A DNA stretch of 48,000 nt from Bacteroidales bacterium (GCA_016286775.1 JAEEUA010000002.1:1-48000); one strand, 5' to 3'; numbered from the stretch's first letter, positions 1 to 7,397 are shown. Translations and numbers: made by a program. Notes: generated by a model from the sequence alone, not told the origin.

Positions 1-38
1 ACGATGACCGACGGCCTTGTTTTCTGTCTCTTCTTCAT
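1..38 (-). CDS. Start of an unidentified gene, cut by window edge
   Basis: An ATG at 38-36 on the minus strand opens a frame that stays open to the window edge (12 codons, beginning MKKRQKTRPSV). A GGAG sequence lies about 5 nt upstream of it. It sits 28 bp downstream of the pseudouridine synthase stop and in the same direction, so it could be the next gene of that transcript. The peptide is far too short to assign a family. The call rests only on the start codon, the ribosome-binding site and the context. Confidence 0.4.
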   Translation of the reverse strand, partial: MKKRQKTRPSVI

Positions 39-66
39 AGCTCCTTCGTCAGGGTGTCTTCATCTC

Positions 67-975
67 CTACAGCTTGAAGCAGGCAGGTAGGGGCAGTTCG
101 AAACGGAGGTTCTCGCGGGTGATGGGATGAACGAACTGCAGGGCGTTGTTATGGAGCATCAGTCGTCCGCAGGGATTCGATTGGGCGCCATATTTCCGGT
201 CGCCCGCAATCGGACAGCCCAGGTCGCTCATGTGCACACGGATCTGGTTCTTCCTGCCCGTCAGCAGCTGGATGTCCACCAGGCTGTATCTTCCCGTCGT
301 CTTCACCACCTTGTAGCGCGTCACCGAGAGCTTCCCTTCCTCGGGGTTGTTGGTCGAATAGACCTTCATGGCCTTGTTCTCGGCCAGGTAGCTGCGCACC
401 TCCCCCTCCTGCTTCGGCGGGCATCCCTCCACAACGGCCGTATAGAGACGCTCCACGACGTAGGTGGTCCACGAATCGCGGAAGAGGTGCTGTACCTCGG
501 AATTCTTGGCGAAGATCAGAATGCCCGAAGTGAACTGGTCGAGGCGATGGCAGACATAGGCGTGCGAACGGCCGTCCTGGGCATAGACGTAGTCATCGAC
601 GAGCTGCTGCGCCGTCTTTTCGCGGTTGTTGGGGCCGGCAGCCACTGTCAGCAGTCCCGACTTCTTCTCAATCACCACCAGGTCGGCATCCTCGTAGATC
701 ACGCGGGCCATCGGGCTCTTCAGGCTGGCGAAGGGTCGGGTGAAGTTGATCAGCACCTCGTCGTCGTGCTGCAGCTGTTCGTCAAACTGCGTGGTAACCT
801 GCCCGTTGTGCTTCACGTTTCCGTGCTGCAGGTAGCTCTTTATCTCTGTCCGGCTCTTCGGAGCAAGCTTCTCCATCATGAACGGAAGAAGCTGGCAGGG
901 TTCGTCAATCCTATAGACTTCAATATGGTCCGGTTCGAATCTTCTGGGACCACGTTTCGAATTACTTCTTTTCAT
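67..975 (-). CDS. RluA-family RNA pseudouridine synthase
   Basis: This 302-residue protein should isomerise uridine to pseudouridine in rRNA or tRNA. An N-terminal S4-like RNA-binding region lies around residues 28-78. The catalytic signature HRLDQFTSG follows at 143-151, with D146 as the expected nucleophile; the usual HRLDxxTSG pattern is intact. The frame is open upstream to 1077, but I chose ATG 975 because a -7 box TATATTTG lies at 1024-1017 on the same strand, so an upstream start would not be transcribed. It is divergent from psd. Target specificity (RluA, RluC, RluD or other) cannot be read from the sequence, so no symbol is given. Confidence 0.93.
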   Translation of the reverse strand: MKRSNSKRGPRRFEPDHIEVYRIDEPCQLLPFMMEKLAPKSRTEIKSYLQHGNVKHNGQVTTQFDEQLQHDDEVLINFTRPFASLKSPMARVIYEDADLVVIEKKSGLLTVAAGPNNREKTAQQLVDDYVYAQDGRSHAYVCHRLDQFTSGILIFAKNSEVQHLFRDSWTTYVVERLYTAVVEGCPPKQEGEVRSYLAENKAMKVYSTNNPEEGKLSVTRYKVVKTTGRYSLVDIQLLTGRKNQIRVHMSDLGCPIAGDRKYGAQSNPCGRLMLHNNALQFVHPITRENLRFELPLPACFKL

Positions 976-1016
976 CGAATGAATAGTATAACAGTCAAAA
1001 TTAGCATTTGCCGCTG

Positions 1017-1024
1017 CAAATATA
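1017..1024 (-). promoter_or_regulatory. Promoter -7 box for the pseudouridine synthase
   Basis: TATATTTG on the minus strand matches the Bacteroidota -7 consensus TAnnTTTG. It places transcription start near 1011, giving a leader of about 35 nt before ATG 975. Confidence 0.65.
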
Positions 1025-1042
1025 CACTTTTTTTCTGAAAAA

Positions 1043-1074
1043 TTTGGCAAGTAGCGAAAAAAAACATAACTTTG
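1043..1074 (+). promoter_or_regulatory. Promoter of the psd-pssA-mnmE operon
   Basis: A TTTG at 1043-1046 is followed after 20 bp by TAACTTTG at 1067-1074, a full match to the Bacteroidota -33/-7 arrangement. The psd ATG is about 38 nt downstream of the -7 box. Confidence 0.75.
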
Positions 1075-1112
1075 CACCCAAATTATTAACGAAATAGAGC
1101 TAATTATTATAT

Positions 1113-1778
1113 ATGAAGGCCAAGAAAATGCATAAAGAGGGTAGCGTCACGTTGCTAACCTGTTTCGTTTTCATCGTCTTGGTTACAGTTACACTCTATG
1201 CATATCGGGCTCCACATTGGCTTTGGATTCTGCTGATGGTGCCCCTGATTATCATCTTTTGCGTCATCGTCAACTTCTTCCGCTATCCCGAAAGGCACTA
1301 CAAGGGCGACAAGCTGCACGATGTCATTGCACCCAGCGATGGTACGATCGTATGCATCGAGGAAGTTTATGAACCGGATTATTTCAAGGACCGTCGCATC
1401 ATGATCAGTACGTTCATGAGCGTTACCAATGTCCATGCCCAATGGGCGCCCCTCGCCGGGCAGGTGCTCGTCAGCGAACACGAGGATGGCAACTTCAAGA
1501 AGGCCTATCTTCCCAAGGCGAGCAACGAAAACGAGCGTTCCACCATCGTCATCAAGAGCGATGCCGGTCCCACCATCATGATGCGTCAGGTGGCGGGTGC
1601 CGTAGCTCGTCGTATTGTCACCTACTACGAAGCCGGCGAACGCTGCGAGGTGGATGGCGAACTCGGATTCATCAAGTTCGGCTCGCGCATCGACGTCTAT
1701 CTGCCCCTCGACGCCAACATCCTGGTGAAGCTGAAGCAGACCGTTCGAGGCAACACCACCGCTTTGGCGAAGATTTAG
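1113..1778 (+). CDS. psd: Phosphatidylserine decarboxylase
   Basis: Converts phosphatidylserine to phosphatidylethanolamine at the inner membrane. The protein has 221 residues, the short form of the family. Two hydrophobic segments lie at about 13-30 and 36-55, followed by the compact decarboxylase domain. The expected self-cleavage site that generates the pyruvoyl group is G190-S191 in the motif KFGSRIDVYLP. Its substrate is made by the next gene, pssA, so the pair forms the two-step PE branch. It is the first gene after a clear promoter. The ATG at 1113 agrees with that promoter. Confidence 0.95.
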   Translation: MKAKKMHKEGSVTLLTCFVFIVLVTVTLYAYRAPHWLWILLMVPLIIIFCVIVNFFRYPERHYKGDKLHDVIAPSDGTIVCIEEVYEPDYFKDRRIMISTFMSVTNVHAQWAPLAGQVLVSEHEDGNFKKAYLPKASNENERSTIVIKSDAGPTIMMRQVAGAVARRIVTYYEAGERCEVDGELGFIKFGSRIDVYLPLDANILVKLKQTVRGNTTALAKI

Positions 1779-1792
1779 GAGTTTGCAAACCC

Positions 1793-1825
1793 AATTGTTA
1801 ATTGTTAATTGTTAATTGTTAATTG
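1793..1825 (+). repeat. Heptad tandem repeat (AATTGTT)4.7 carrying the pssA start
   Basis: Four full copies of AATTGTT (1793-1820) and a partial fifth (AATTG, 1821-1825) fill the psd-pssA gap. The final TTG (1823-1825) is the pssA start codon and is directly preceded by an in-frame TAA at 1820-1822. A related heptad stretch lies on the other strand at 23714-23740. Confidence 0.9.
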
Positions 1826-2518
1826 AAACTGATTAACCTACCCAATATAGTTACTTGCTGCAACCTCTTCTGCGGCTGTCTGGCCATCTATTTCGGCCTG
1901 CACGGACAGATCGGTTTGGCAAGTCTTTTCATCCTTGGTGGAGCAGTGTTCGACTTCTTCGATGGCCTCACAGCCCGTGCCATGCACATCTCCGGGCCCA
2001 TCGGCAAGGAACTCGACTCGTTGGCCGATGTGGTATCCTTCGGCCTCGCACCCTCGGTGCTCTGTCTCCATATCCTCAACACCTATCAGCCCTCCTTCGA
2101 GTGGTTCCCCCTGCTTGCCTTCATCATGGCAGCCTTCTCGGCCCTTCGTCTGGCCAAGTTCAACATCGACGAGCGGCAGACGCTTTCCTTCATCGGACTG
2201 CCTACGCCAGCCAACGCCATCTTCTGGATTGGCCTGACCTACCTCAACGAGATACCCGCGGTGCACACAGCGTTCAACGGCACGATCTATTTCCTGCTGA
2301 TGCTCATCTGCTGCTTCCTGCTCATCTGCGAGCTGCCCATGTTCAGCCTCAAGGTGAAGCCCGGTCACAACAGCTTTGGTGAGAACAAGGCACGCTACAT
2401 CCTCATCGCCTCCACCGTCGTCATTCTCCTGGTGAGCGCACTCCTTGGATTCCAGTATTTTGCAGCCTCTCCCGCCCTCATCATCCTCCTTTACCTCCTC
2501 CTTAGTATTCTCTTTTAA
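1823..2518 (+). CDS. pssA: CDP-diacylglycerol-serine O-phosphatidyltransferase
   Basis: Makes phosphatidylserine from CDP-diacylglycerol and serine, feeding the Psd encoded just upstream. It is a 231-residue polytopic membrane protein. The CDP-alcohol phosphotransferase signature is present: D47-G48, A51-R52, a downstream G, then D65 and D69 in KELDSLAD. The start is TTG. An in-frame TAA lies immediately upstream and the first in-frame ATG is at codon 53, inside the catalytic motif. The encoded N-terminus (KLINLPNIVTCCNLFCG) matches how the family normally begins, so a non-ATG start is required. The last segments are hydrophobic to the end. Confidence 0.93.
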   Translation: MKLINLPNIVTCCNLFCGCLAIYFGLHGQIGLASLFILGGAVFDFFDGLTARAMHISGPIGKELDSLADVVSFGLAPSVLCLHILNTYQPSFEWFPLLAFIMAAFSALRLAKFNIDERQTLSFIGLPTPANAIFWIGLTYLNEIPAVHTAFNGTIYFLLMLICCFLLICELPMFSLKVKPGHNSFGENKARYILIASTVVILLVSALLGFQYFAASPALIILLYLLLSILF

Positions 2519-2564
2519 AAGGAGTTAACAGGAGTTAGCGCTACCTCCCATCACTCCCATTAAC
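2515..2564. repeat. Imperfect palindrome between pssA and the DUF4834 gene
   Basis: The gap is an imperfect inverted repeat centred on AGCGCT. The left arm carries GGAGT and GGAG 10 bp apart; the right arm carries CTCCC and CTCCC in inverted orientation. As RNA it would fold into a long hairpin with internal loops. The 10-bp spacing resembles the larger elements at 23661, 25813 and 36048. Confidence 0.55.
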
Positions 2565-2569
2565 AAAAA

Positions 2570-2869
2570 ATGTACGTTTTCGGCTGCCTCCCCTTTGTAT
2601 TGATCTTCTTCGGCCTGATTGCGGTCGTTTTCGTCGTCAATACGGTGCTCCGTCTCATCAACGGGACAGGAGCAGGAGCCGTGTACCTCTGGGAGTCGTT
2701 CTGCAACCTCTTCCGAAAGGAGAAGAAGGAGGTCATCAACCCCTTCAATGGCGAAAGCAACTTCGACCATATCCGACAGGCCGACGACATCAGCTACTCC
2801 CCCACCGAACAGCGCCCCAAGCGCTACGAGCCGACCGATGGTGAAATCATAGAATTTGAAGAGTTATGA
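2570..2869 (+). CDS. DUF4834 family small membrane protein
   Basis: A 99-residue protein with one N-terminal hydrophobic segment (about 5-30) and a hydrophilic, acidic C-terminal half ending DGEIIEFEEL. It resembles the Bacteroidota-restricted DUF4834 family, whose function is unknown and which I recall lying near pssA and mnmE in this order. Its stop overlaps the mnmE start by four bases (ATGA), so translation is probably coupled to mnmE. Confidence 0.8.
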   Translation: MYVFGCLPFVLIFFGLIAVVFVVNTVLRLINGTGAGAVYLWESFCNLFRKEKKEVINPFNGESNFDHIRQADDISYSPTEQRPKRYEPTDGEIIEFEEL

Positions 2870-4350
2870 CTATCTGCGCCCTTTCCACCCCTTCGGGCAT
2901 GGGCGGAATAGCCGTCGTTCGCATCAGTGGCCCTGATGCGATTTCTGCTTGTGCCCGTATCTTCCGCCCCCACAAGTCCGACCATAGCCTCGACCACCGA
3001 AAGACACACACCCTCACCTTTGGCTGGATTGTCAACCCCGCGACGGGCGAAGAGCTCGACGAGGTGGTTGTCTCGCTTTTCCGCGCACCCCATAGCTACA
3101 CGGGCGAAGACGTGGTCGAAATCACGTGCCACGGCTCCCTCTACATCCAGCAGGAGCTGCTCCATCTGCTCATTGGGCAATGTGGCGTACGGATGGCCGA
3201 AGGGGGCGAATTCACGCGTCGTGCCTTTGCCAACGGCCGCATGGACCTCAGCCAGGCCGAGGCCGTCGCCGACCTCATCGCGTCGCAGAATGCCGCCGCC
3301 CATCGTCTGGCGTTCAGTCAGATGAAGGGCAGCGTCAGCCAGAAGCTCGACGGCCTCCACGACCAGTTGCTCCGGCTCTCCTCCCTGCTCGAACTCGAAC
3401 TGGACTTCAGCGAAGAGGATGTCGAGTTTGCCGACCGCACCGAACTGCTCGACACCGCCCGTCAGATCGACGCCGAAGTCGTACACTTGTCCGACACCTT
3501 CCGCACCGGCCAGGCCATCCGCAACGGCATTCCCGTGGCAATCATCGGCGAAACCAATGTCGGCAAATCCACCCTCCTCAACCAGCTGCTGGGCGACGAA
3601 CGCGCCATCGTGAGCGATGTGCACGGCACCACGCGCGACGTTATCGAAGACACCATCCTCCTCGACGGGCAGCTCATCCGCTTCATCGACACTGCAGGCA
3701 TCCGCGACACCAGCGACCGGGTAGAGACCATGGGCATCGAGCGCACCTATCAGCGCCTCGAGCGCGCCCAGATCGTGCTTTGGCTCATCGACGGCACCCG
3801 TCTCGCCGACGCCGACTCCACCCAACGCTGCATCCACGACACCCTCGACGTCTATCGCCGCATCGTGCCCTATCTGCGCGATCAGCAGCTCCTCCTCGTC
3901 ATCAACAAGATTGACCTCATCCCCTCCGACACCCTGCACGCCAACCTTCCCCTCCTCCAGCACGCCCTCGACGAGGCAGGTCTTCCCCCCAACCAAACGG
4001 ACGAGGCAGGTCTTCCCCCTAGGCAGGGGGATAGAGGGGGTCTTCTCCTCCTCAGCGCCAAGCACTCCCAGGGCCTCGACCAGCTGCGCAAGGTGCTCGT
4101 CCGAGCCACCCGTCTGCAGCAGGCGCAGGGCGATGTCATCCTCACCAACCAGCGTCATTACGAAGCTATGCAGGAAGCCCACCAGGCCCTGCTGCACGTC
4201 ATCGATGGACTCCAGTCACATCTCAGCGGCGACCTGGTTGCCGAAGACCTCCACGCTGTCATCGACGCCCTCAACAGCGTCCTCGGTCGAAGCATCACCA
4301 GCCAGGACACCCTCAACAATATCTTCAAGAACTTCTGCGTCGGAAAGTAG
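2866..4350 (+). CDS. mnmE: tRNA uridine-5-carboxymethylaminomethyl modification GTPase MnmE
   Basis: With MnmG, this protein modifies the wobble uridine of certain tRNAs. The 494 residues show the N-terminal folate-binding domain (1-120), helical domain, and an inserted GTPase domain: G1 GETNVGKS 228-235, G3 DTAG 275-278, G4 NKID 347-350, G5 SAK 397-399. The C-terminal CVGK (491-494) carries the family's conserved cysteine. Between G4 and G5 there is an unusual in-frame insertion at 369-391 made of two copies of DEAGLPP and a GGL tail. The last codons and stop lie in a 21-bp sequence repeated at 5381. The start overlaps the upstream gene by four bases. Confidence 0.97.
   Translation: MTICALSTPSGMGGIAVVRISGPDAISACARIFRPHKSDHSLDHRKTHTLTFGWIVNPATGEELDEVVVSLFRAPHSYTGEDVVEITCHGSLYIQQELLHLLIGQCGVRMAEGGEFTRRAFANGRMDLSQAEAVADLIASQNAAAHRLAFSQMKGSVSQKLDGLHDQLLRLSSLLELELDFSEEDVEFADRTELLDTARQIDAEVVHLSDTFRTGQAIRNGIPVAIIGETNVGKSTLLNQLLGDERAIVSDVHGTTRDVIEDTILLDGQLIRFIDTAGIRDTSDRVETMGIERTYQRLERAQIVLWLIDGTRLADADSTQRCIHDTLDVYRRIVPYLRDQQLLLVINKIDLIPSDTLHANLPLLQHALDEAGLPPNQTDEAGLPPRQGDRGGLLLLSAKHSQGLDQLRKVLVRATRLQQAQGDVILTNQRHYEAMQEAHQALLHVIDGLQSHLSGDLVAEDLHAVIDALNSVLGRSITSQDTLNNIFKNFCVGK
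3970..4044 (+). repeat. In-frame repeat insertion inside the mnmE GTPase domain
   Basis: A 20-bp sequence beginning GACGAGGCAGG occurs at 3970-3989 and again at 4000-4019, exactly 30 bp apart, so the frame is kept (DEAGLPPNQT, then DEAGLPPRQG). The second copy runs into an inverted repeat, CCCCCT at 4015-4020 and AGGGGG at 4025-4030, followed by another G tract. The composition looks like an intergenic palindromic element, not like coding sequence. Confidence 0.75.
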
Positions 4351-4360
4351 ATTCACAAAA
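4340..4360 (+). repeat. Left copy of 21-bp direct repeat at mnmE 3' end (att-like)
   Basis: This sequence, beginning TCGGAAAGTAG, covers the last codons (GK) and stop of mnmE plus 10 bp. It is identical over 21 bp to 5381-5401. The 3' end of mnmE (trmE/thdF) is a known integration site, for example for Salmonella genomic island 1. Confidence 0.8.
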
Positions 4361-4369
4361 GACCAGGAT

Positions 4370-4744
4370 ATGCGCAAAGAGAAATTTATGATCTATCGCA
4401 GGAACGCTAAGAAGGGCGATCCTACCTATTCGTCCAAGTCCCACTCTGCACCTCATTTCGAAGGCCACTACGTGGAGGGTATGGAAGAATGGGCACAGTG
4501 GTACTGCTTCAACAAGAAGGAAGATGGGACCTACGAAGCTGAACTCGATGAAGCATGGAACGAAGGAAGTCACAATGGTGGAGGAACCATCAACGTGGAT
4601 ATTCCTAAGGAGTGGTTTGCCCTTTCCTACGACGACTTCCTCAATCGTGTCATTACCCTTGCAGCAGCTGTGCATTATGGTTTTAATGTCAACGACCTGA
4701 AGGAGAGAAAAGGATTGAAACAGTTCTTCGGGTTTAAGGATTAG
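4370..4744 (+). CDS. Hypothetical protein, first gene of the mnmE islet
   Basis: A 124-residue soluble protein that I do not recognise. It is rich in aromatic and charged residues (for example EEWAQWYCFNKKEDG near the middle) and has no signal peptide or membrane segment. The start could be ATG 4370 (MRKEKF...) or ATG 4388 (MIYRRNAKK...). It lies nine bases after the left copy of the 21-bp direct repeat, within the interval bounded by the two copies. Its base composition is closer to the neighbours than that of the next gene. No function is proposed. Confidence 0.75.
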   Translation: MRKEKFMIYRRNAKKGDPTYSSKSHSAPHFEGHYVEGMEEWAQWYCFNKKEDGTYEAELDEAWNEGSHNGGGTINVDIPKEWFALSYDDFLNRVITLAAAVHYGFNVNDLKERKGLKQFFGFKD

Positions 4745-4818
4745 ATTCAGTATGTTAGACTCTTTGGAGAGCATATTTCACAGCGTATAAAAATGTACAG
4801 AATAAAATCACAAACAAT

Positions 4819-5391
4819 ATGACAAACACATCACCCTCCTCCCAAGGCCGTAGTGCCAGTATTAGGAAAGCTATATGCATCACTTTTGTCGTGAGTTTTG
4901 TATCTTTCGCATTGGGCACGTTGCTGATTGCATGCTTTGATCAAATCAGACAGTATGTTGATCTATTAATTGTAGCTATCGGCATTTTTGCAATTGGTTT
5001 CAATCTATTTCTTTCATGGAATTATCCCAATGATAAGAAACGACGTGTAATTCTTGTAATTACTGCTGACTATGTCTTTTATTTTGTCTATATATTCTTA
5101 TACCATTTGGGGGCTCCTTTCGGGTTTCCTTTCGTTACTTTAATGCTATGTGTATTGTTTATCTTAAATCTTCGTAATGCAGATGGTATCCCAATACTAT
5201 GCCTATCCAATGCAAATACGATATTCGCTGTTATTATGTCGGTTGTATTTAATGGATTGATGTACGCACATAATATTAGTAGGGATTTGGAAACTTTTGC
5301 TGTCATTTCTCTTTTGAAATACTTTGTCACTTTTCTAAGTCTTGGTTTCTCAATAATCGCTTTGTTAATTAAAAAAAGAATCGGAAAGTAG
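4819..5391 (+). CDS. Hypothetical polytopic membrane protein, second gene of the islet
   Basis: A 190-residue protein with about six hydrophobic segments (roughly 20-40, 46-66, 77-97, 101-118, 131-150, 160-183) and a positively charged C-terminus KKRIGK. I do not recognise a family. The coding sequence is clearly more AT-rich than the flanking core genes, which suggests separate origin. Its last codons and stop are the right copy of the 21-bp repeat, so its GK-stop ending is the same DNA as the end of mnmE. No integrase or toxin motif is visible. Confidence 0.75.
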   Translation: MTNTSPSSQGRSASIRKAICITFVVSFVSFALGTLLIACFDQIRQYVDLLIVAIGIFAIGFNLFLSWNYPNDKKRRVILVITADYVFYFVYIFLYHLGAPFGFPFVTLMLCVLFILNLRNADGIPILCLSNANTIFAVIMSVVFNGLMYAHNISRDLETFAVISLLKYFVTFLSLGFSIIALLIKKRIGK

Positions 5392-5401
5392 ATTCACAAA
5401 A
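5381..5401 (+). repeat. Right copy of 21-bp direct repeat (att-like)
   Basis: This copy is identical to 4340-4360. The similarity stops abruptly on both sides, as expected for a recombination core or target duplication. Recombination between the copies would remove 1,041 bp and leave mnmE intact with the same C-terminus. Confidence 0.8.
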
Positions 5402-5510
5402 TTGCAAAAGTAACACTATCAACCGCAGAAAAATCCCTTAAATCGCTTGTTTTCAGCAATCCGACGACCCCGTTGGATTTACATTTATAAATTTAAAAAA
5501 AAGATGGACT

Positions 5511-5729
5511 ATGGCACACAGTTGTGAAAACGGAAAATTTTGGGCACACGACGAGAAGAAACATCTCTTCGCACACACCATCAGCAGCTATCTCCCGAAA
5601 ATTATACTGGTTGTAGCAGGACTGGCCTCCGCTCCGGGGTTCAGCGAGCAGACCTCGTTCAGCCGCTTCTTCAAACAGAGGACCGGAATGCCCCCTTCCG
5701 AATACAGGGAGAGAAAGGACGTACCGTGA
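5511..5729 (+). pseudogene. Fragment of an AraC-type regulator (C-terminal HTH)
   Basis: An open frame of 72 codons whose second half (GFSEQTSFSRFFKQRTGMPPSEYRER) is the last helix-turn-helix and signature of the AraC/XylS family. The ligand domain and first helix-turn-helix are absent and the upstream residues do not fit the family. It is most likely a gene remnant; expression as a small DNA-binding peptide is possible but unsupported. The sequence from 5402 to 5510 shows no gene or clear promoter, and 5730-5790 is AT-rich and empty. Confidence 0.7.
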
Positions 5730-5790
5730 TGCACTAAATTTAATTTTAATTCTTCAATAATTAAATTTTTTAATTTTCTTACAAAAACAA

Positions 5791-5822
5791 ATGAGCGGCA
5801 GCCTATGGGGGTTGCTGCTCAT
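5791..5822. terminator. Strong hairpin, possible terminator for leftward transcripts
   Basis: ATGAGCGGCAGCC (5791-5803) pairs with GGTTGCTGCTCAT (5810-5822) over 13 positions, two of them G-U, with a 6-nt loop. Read leftward it is followed by a T-rich run; read rightward only a short TTTT follows. A leftward terminator is the better reading, but no intact leftward gene ends here. Confidence 0.5.
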
Positions 5823-5918
5823 TTTCAATGGATTGGCGGAACGTGTTCCACGCCTTATCAAACCAATACAGGTCGATGTAGGAGCTTGGCTGCTACAGGC
5901 TTAGATTGCCTTACATTT

Positions 5919-6316
5919 GCATTCTGATGGCCAGCAGAATACTTCCTCCGTTTTCGCATGCATCCCGATGGCCGTCGGAGAGAATTGTGCAGCATCGCGT
6001 CTGCGCATCGTTCCGGCCTGCGGAAAGCGCATATTTTTTGTGCCGTGCATCCGCACGGCTCGGAGTGTGTTTCCGCATCGGAGGATTGCATCGTCACGGC
6101 AGCAAAGATGATTATTTCGGCATCCAAATCGTTCATTCCGCAGCAGGATTTCTTTTGCACCAATCACGCGGCACATCTTTTCAGCCACACGAATATTTTA
6201 CGAAAATCGAGCATTGTCCGCTCACGGCCGCGAGCATACAACGCACCATTCTGCATAAGCATCGCACGGGCCGACAGCATATTCCACATCATCGCGGATT
6301 GCATCGTGATGGCCGT
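5919..6316. repeat. Degenerate array with about 42-bp period, core GCATC-N-ACGGC
   Basis: The motif GCAT(C/T) followed within 2-9 bases by ACGGC or ATGGCC begins at 5919, 5960, 6005, 6047, 6088, 6211, 6259 and 6301. Weaker versions lie at 6120 and 6157. Spacings are 41, 45, 42, 41, 123 (divided by the weak copies), 48 and 42 bp. The best pair, 5960 and 6301, agree at 14 of 16 positions. The region is GC-rich between AT-rich flanks and has no convincing gene. A perfect 7-bp hairpin, GCCGTGC/GCACGGC, lies at 6042-6059. Confidence 0.5.
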
Positions 6317-6495
6317 GAGGTTGATAGTGTTAAAAAACACGAATTATCATGAATTGATCACGAATTTTTCATGAATTAATACTTCTTCCCGTTCCCATTT
6401 TTCGTTCTTTTTCGTCTTTTCGTCTTTTTTCGGAATTACTTAGGGAACGGATGGCAATTATCAAAAATTGAAAAATTGAAAAATTAAAATTCAAT
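6317..6495. other. AT-rich low-complexity spacer
   Basis: No gene is supported here. It holds short alternating repeats: ACGAATT/ATGAATT units at 6339-6378, TTCGTCTTT-like repeats near 6400-6430, and AAAAATTGA repeats near 6463-6490. The 14-mer AATTATCATGAATT at 6342-6355 recurs inverted at 12819-12832. Confidence 0.6.
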
Positions 6496-7389
6496 TTACT
6501 TCCTTATGAAGTCAGAGGGAGTGACTCCGAAGTGCCTCTTGAACTGGCGGGTGAAGTGCTGCGGATAGTCGAAACCAAGACTTTCTGCCGTCTCCGAGAT
6601 GTTGGCACCGCCCATCAGGAGCTGTTGGGCACGCTGCATGACGAAGCGCCGGATATGGGAGGCAGGGGATTCGCCAGTCAGTTCGCGCATCAGGTCGCCA
6701 AAATAGTTGGGCGAAAGGAACAGCTGCCGGGCGCAGTATTTCACGGTGGGAAGCCCCAACTTCTGCTGCAGGCCGTCGTCGTAGTATTTCCGGAGCAGCT
6801 GCTCGAAGCGGGGCAGCAGATCGGAGTTGGTTGAAGTGGCCGACGTGGAGAGCTGCAGTGCATAGTAACGCGCCACGAGTTCCAGGACCTGCTCAATCTG
6901 CGAGGTGACGATGCGCAGGGTGTGGCTGTCCTCCTCGCGAAGCAGCTCCCTGCGGATCTCTTCGAGCAGCGCAACGATGCTCTGCCGCTGTTCGGGCGTC
7001 AGCAGCAGCGCCTCGCTGGTGGTGTAGGAGAAGAAATGGTAGCCTGCCATGCGGCGGCCCAGTTCCGTGTTGCGAAGCAGTTCGGTGTCGAAGAGCAGCG
7101 CCCATCCCTTGGTATGTATCTCCTCCCCCATGTCGGTCTTCCCGCCTATCTGTCCGGGTGCCACACACATCAGCGCATGACGTTTCAGCACGTATTGCAG
7201 CTGCCCGTACGACAGATCCTCCAGTTCCTCATCGCCGATGAACAGGGCATAGACGTCGTAGTTGTTCAACGAGTGGCGACAGTGCTCCAGCTCGTCGTAG
7301 TGGATGACCGAGACGAGCGGATGCAGCTCCGGCGCACCGATGTACCGGGCATAGTCGTTGACGTGTTGGACCCGTAGAATCTTTTCCAT
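6496..7389 (-). CDS. AraC-family transcriptional regulator
   Basis: A 297-residue regulator. The N-terminal portion (MEKILRVQHVNDYARYIG...) is the sensor domain seen in many Bacteroidota AraC proteins. The last 100 residues hold two helix-turn-helix motifs, ending GFDYPQHFTRQFKRHFGVTPSDFIRK. The frame is open upstream to 7851, but ATG 7389 was chosen because the family begins with this MEKIL segment and a -7 box lies at 7405-7398. The gene is divergent from the aldo/keto reductase operon. It probably controls that operon through the direct repeats at 7518-7546 (inference). Confidence 0.93.
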   Translation of the reverse strand: MEKILRVQHVNDYARYIGAPELHPLVSVIHYDELEHCRHSLNNYDVYALFIGDEELEDLSYGQLQYVLKRHALMCVAPGQIGGKTDMGEEIHTKGWALLFDTELLRNTELGRRMAGYHFFSYTTSEALLLTPEQRQSIVALLEEIRRELLREEDSHTLRIVTSQIEQVLELVARYYALQLSTSATSTNSDLLPRFEQLLRKYYDDGLQQKLGLPTVKYCARQLFLSPNYFGDLMRELTGESPASHIRRFVMQRAQQLLMGGANISETAESLGFDYPQHFTRQFKRHFGVTPSDFIRK

Positions 7390-7397
7390 ATCGGGGG

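Noticed and set aside
5919..6316. CRISPR array
   Set aside because: The recurring core is short and degenerate and units vary in length; there are no near-identical repeats of 25-40 bp and no cas genes in the window.
5858..6374. Several 90-150-codon open frames on both strands in the array region
   Set aside because: They overlap each other in several frames, have unusual Cys/Arg/His-rich composition, no start context, and are explained by the GC-rich periodic repeat.
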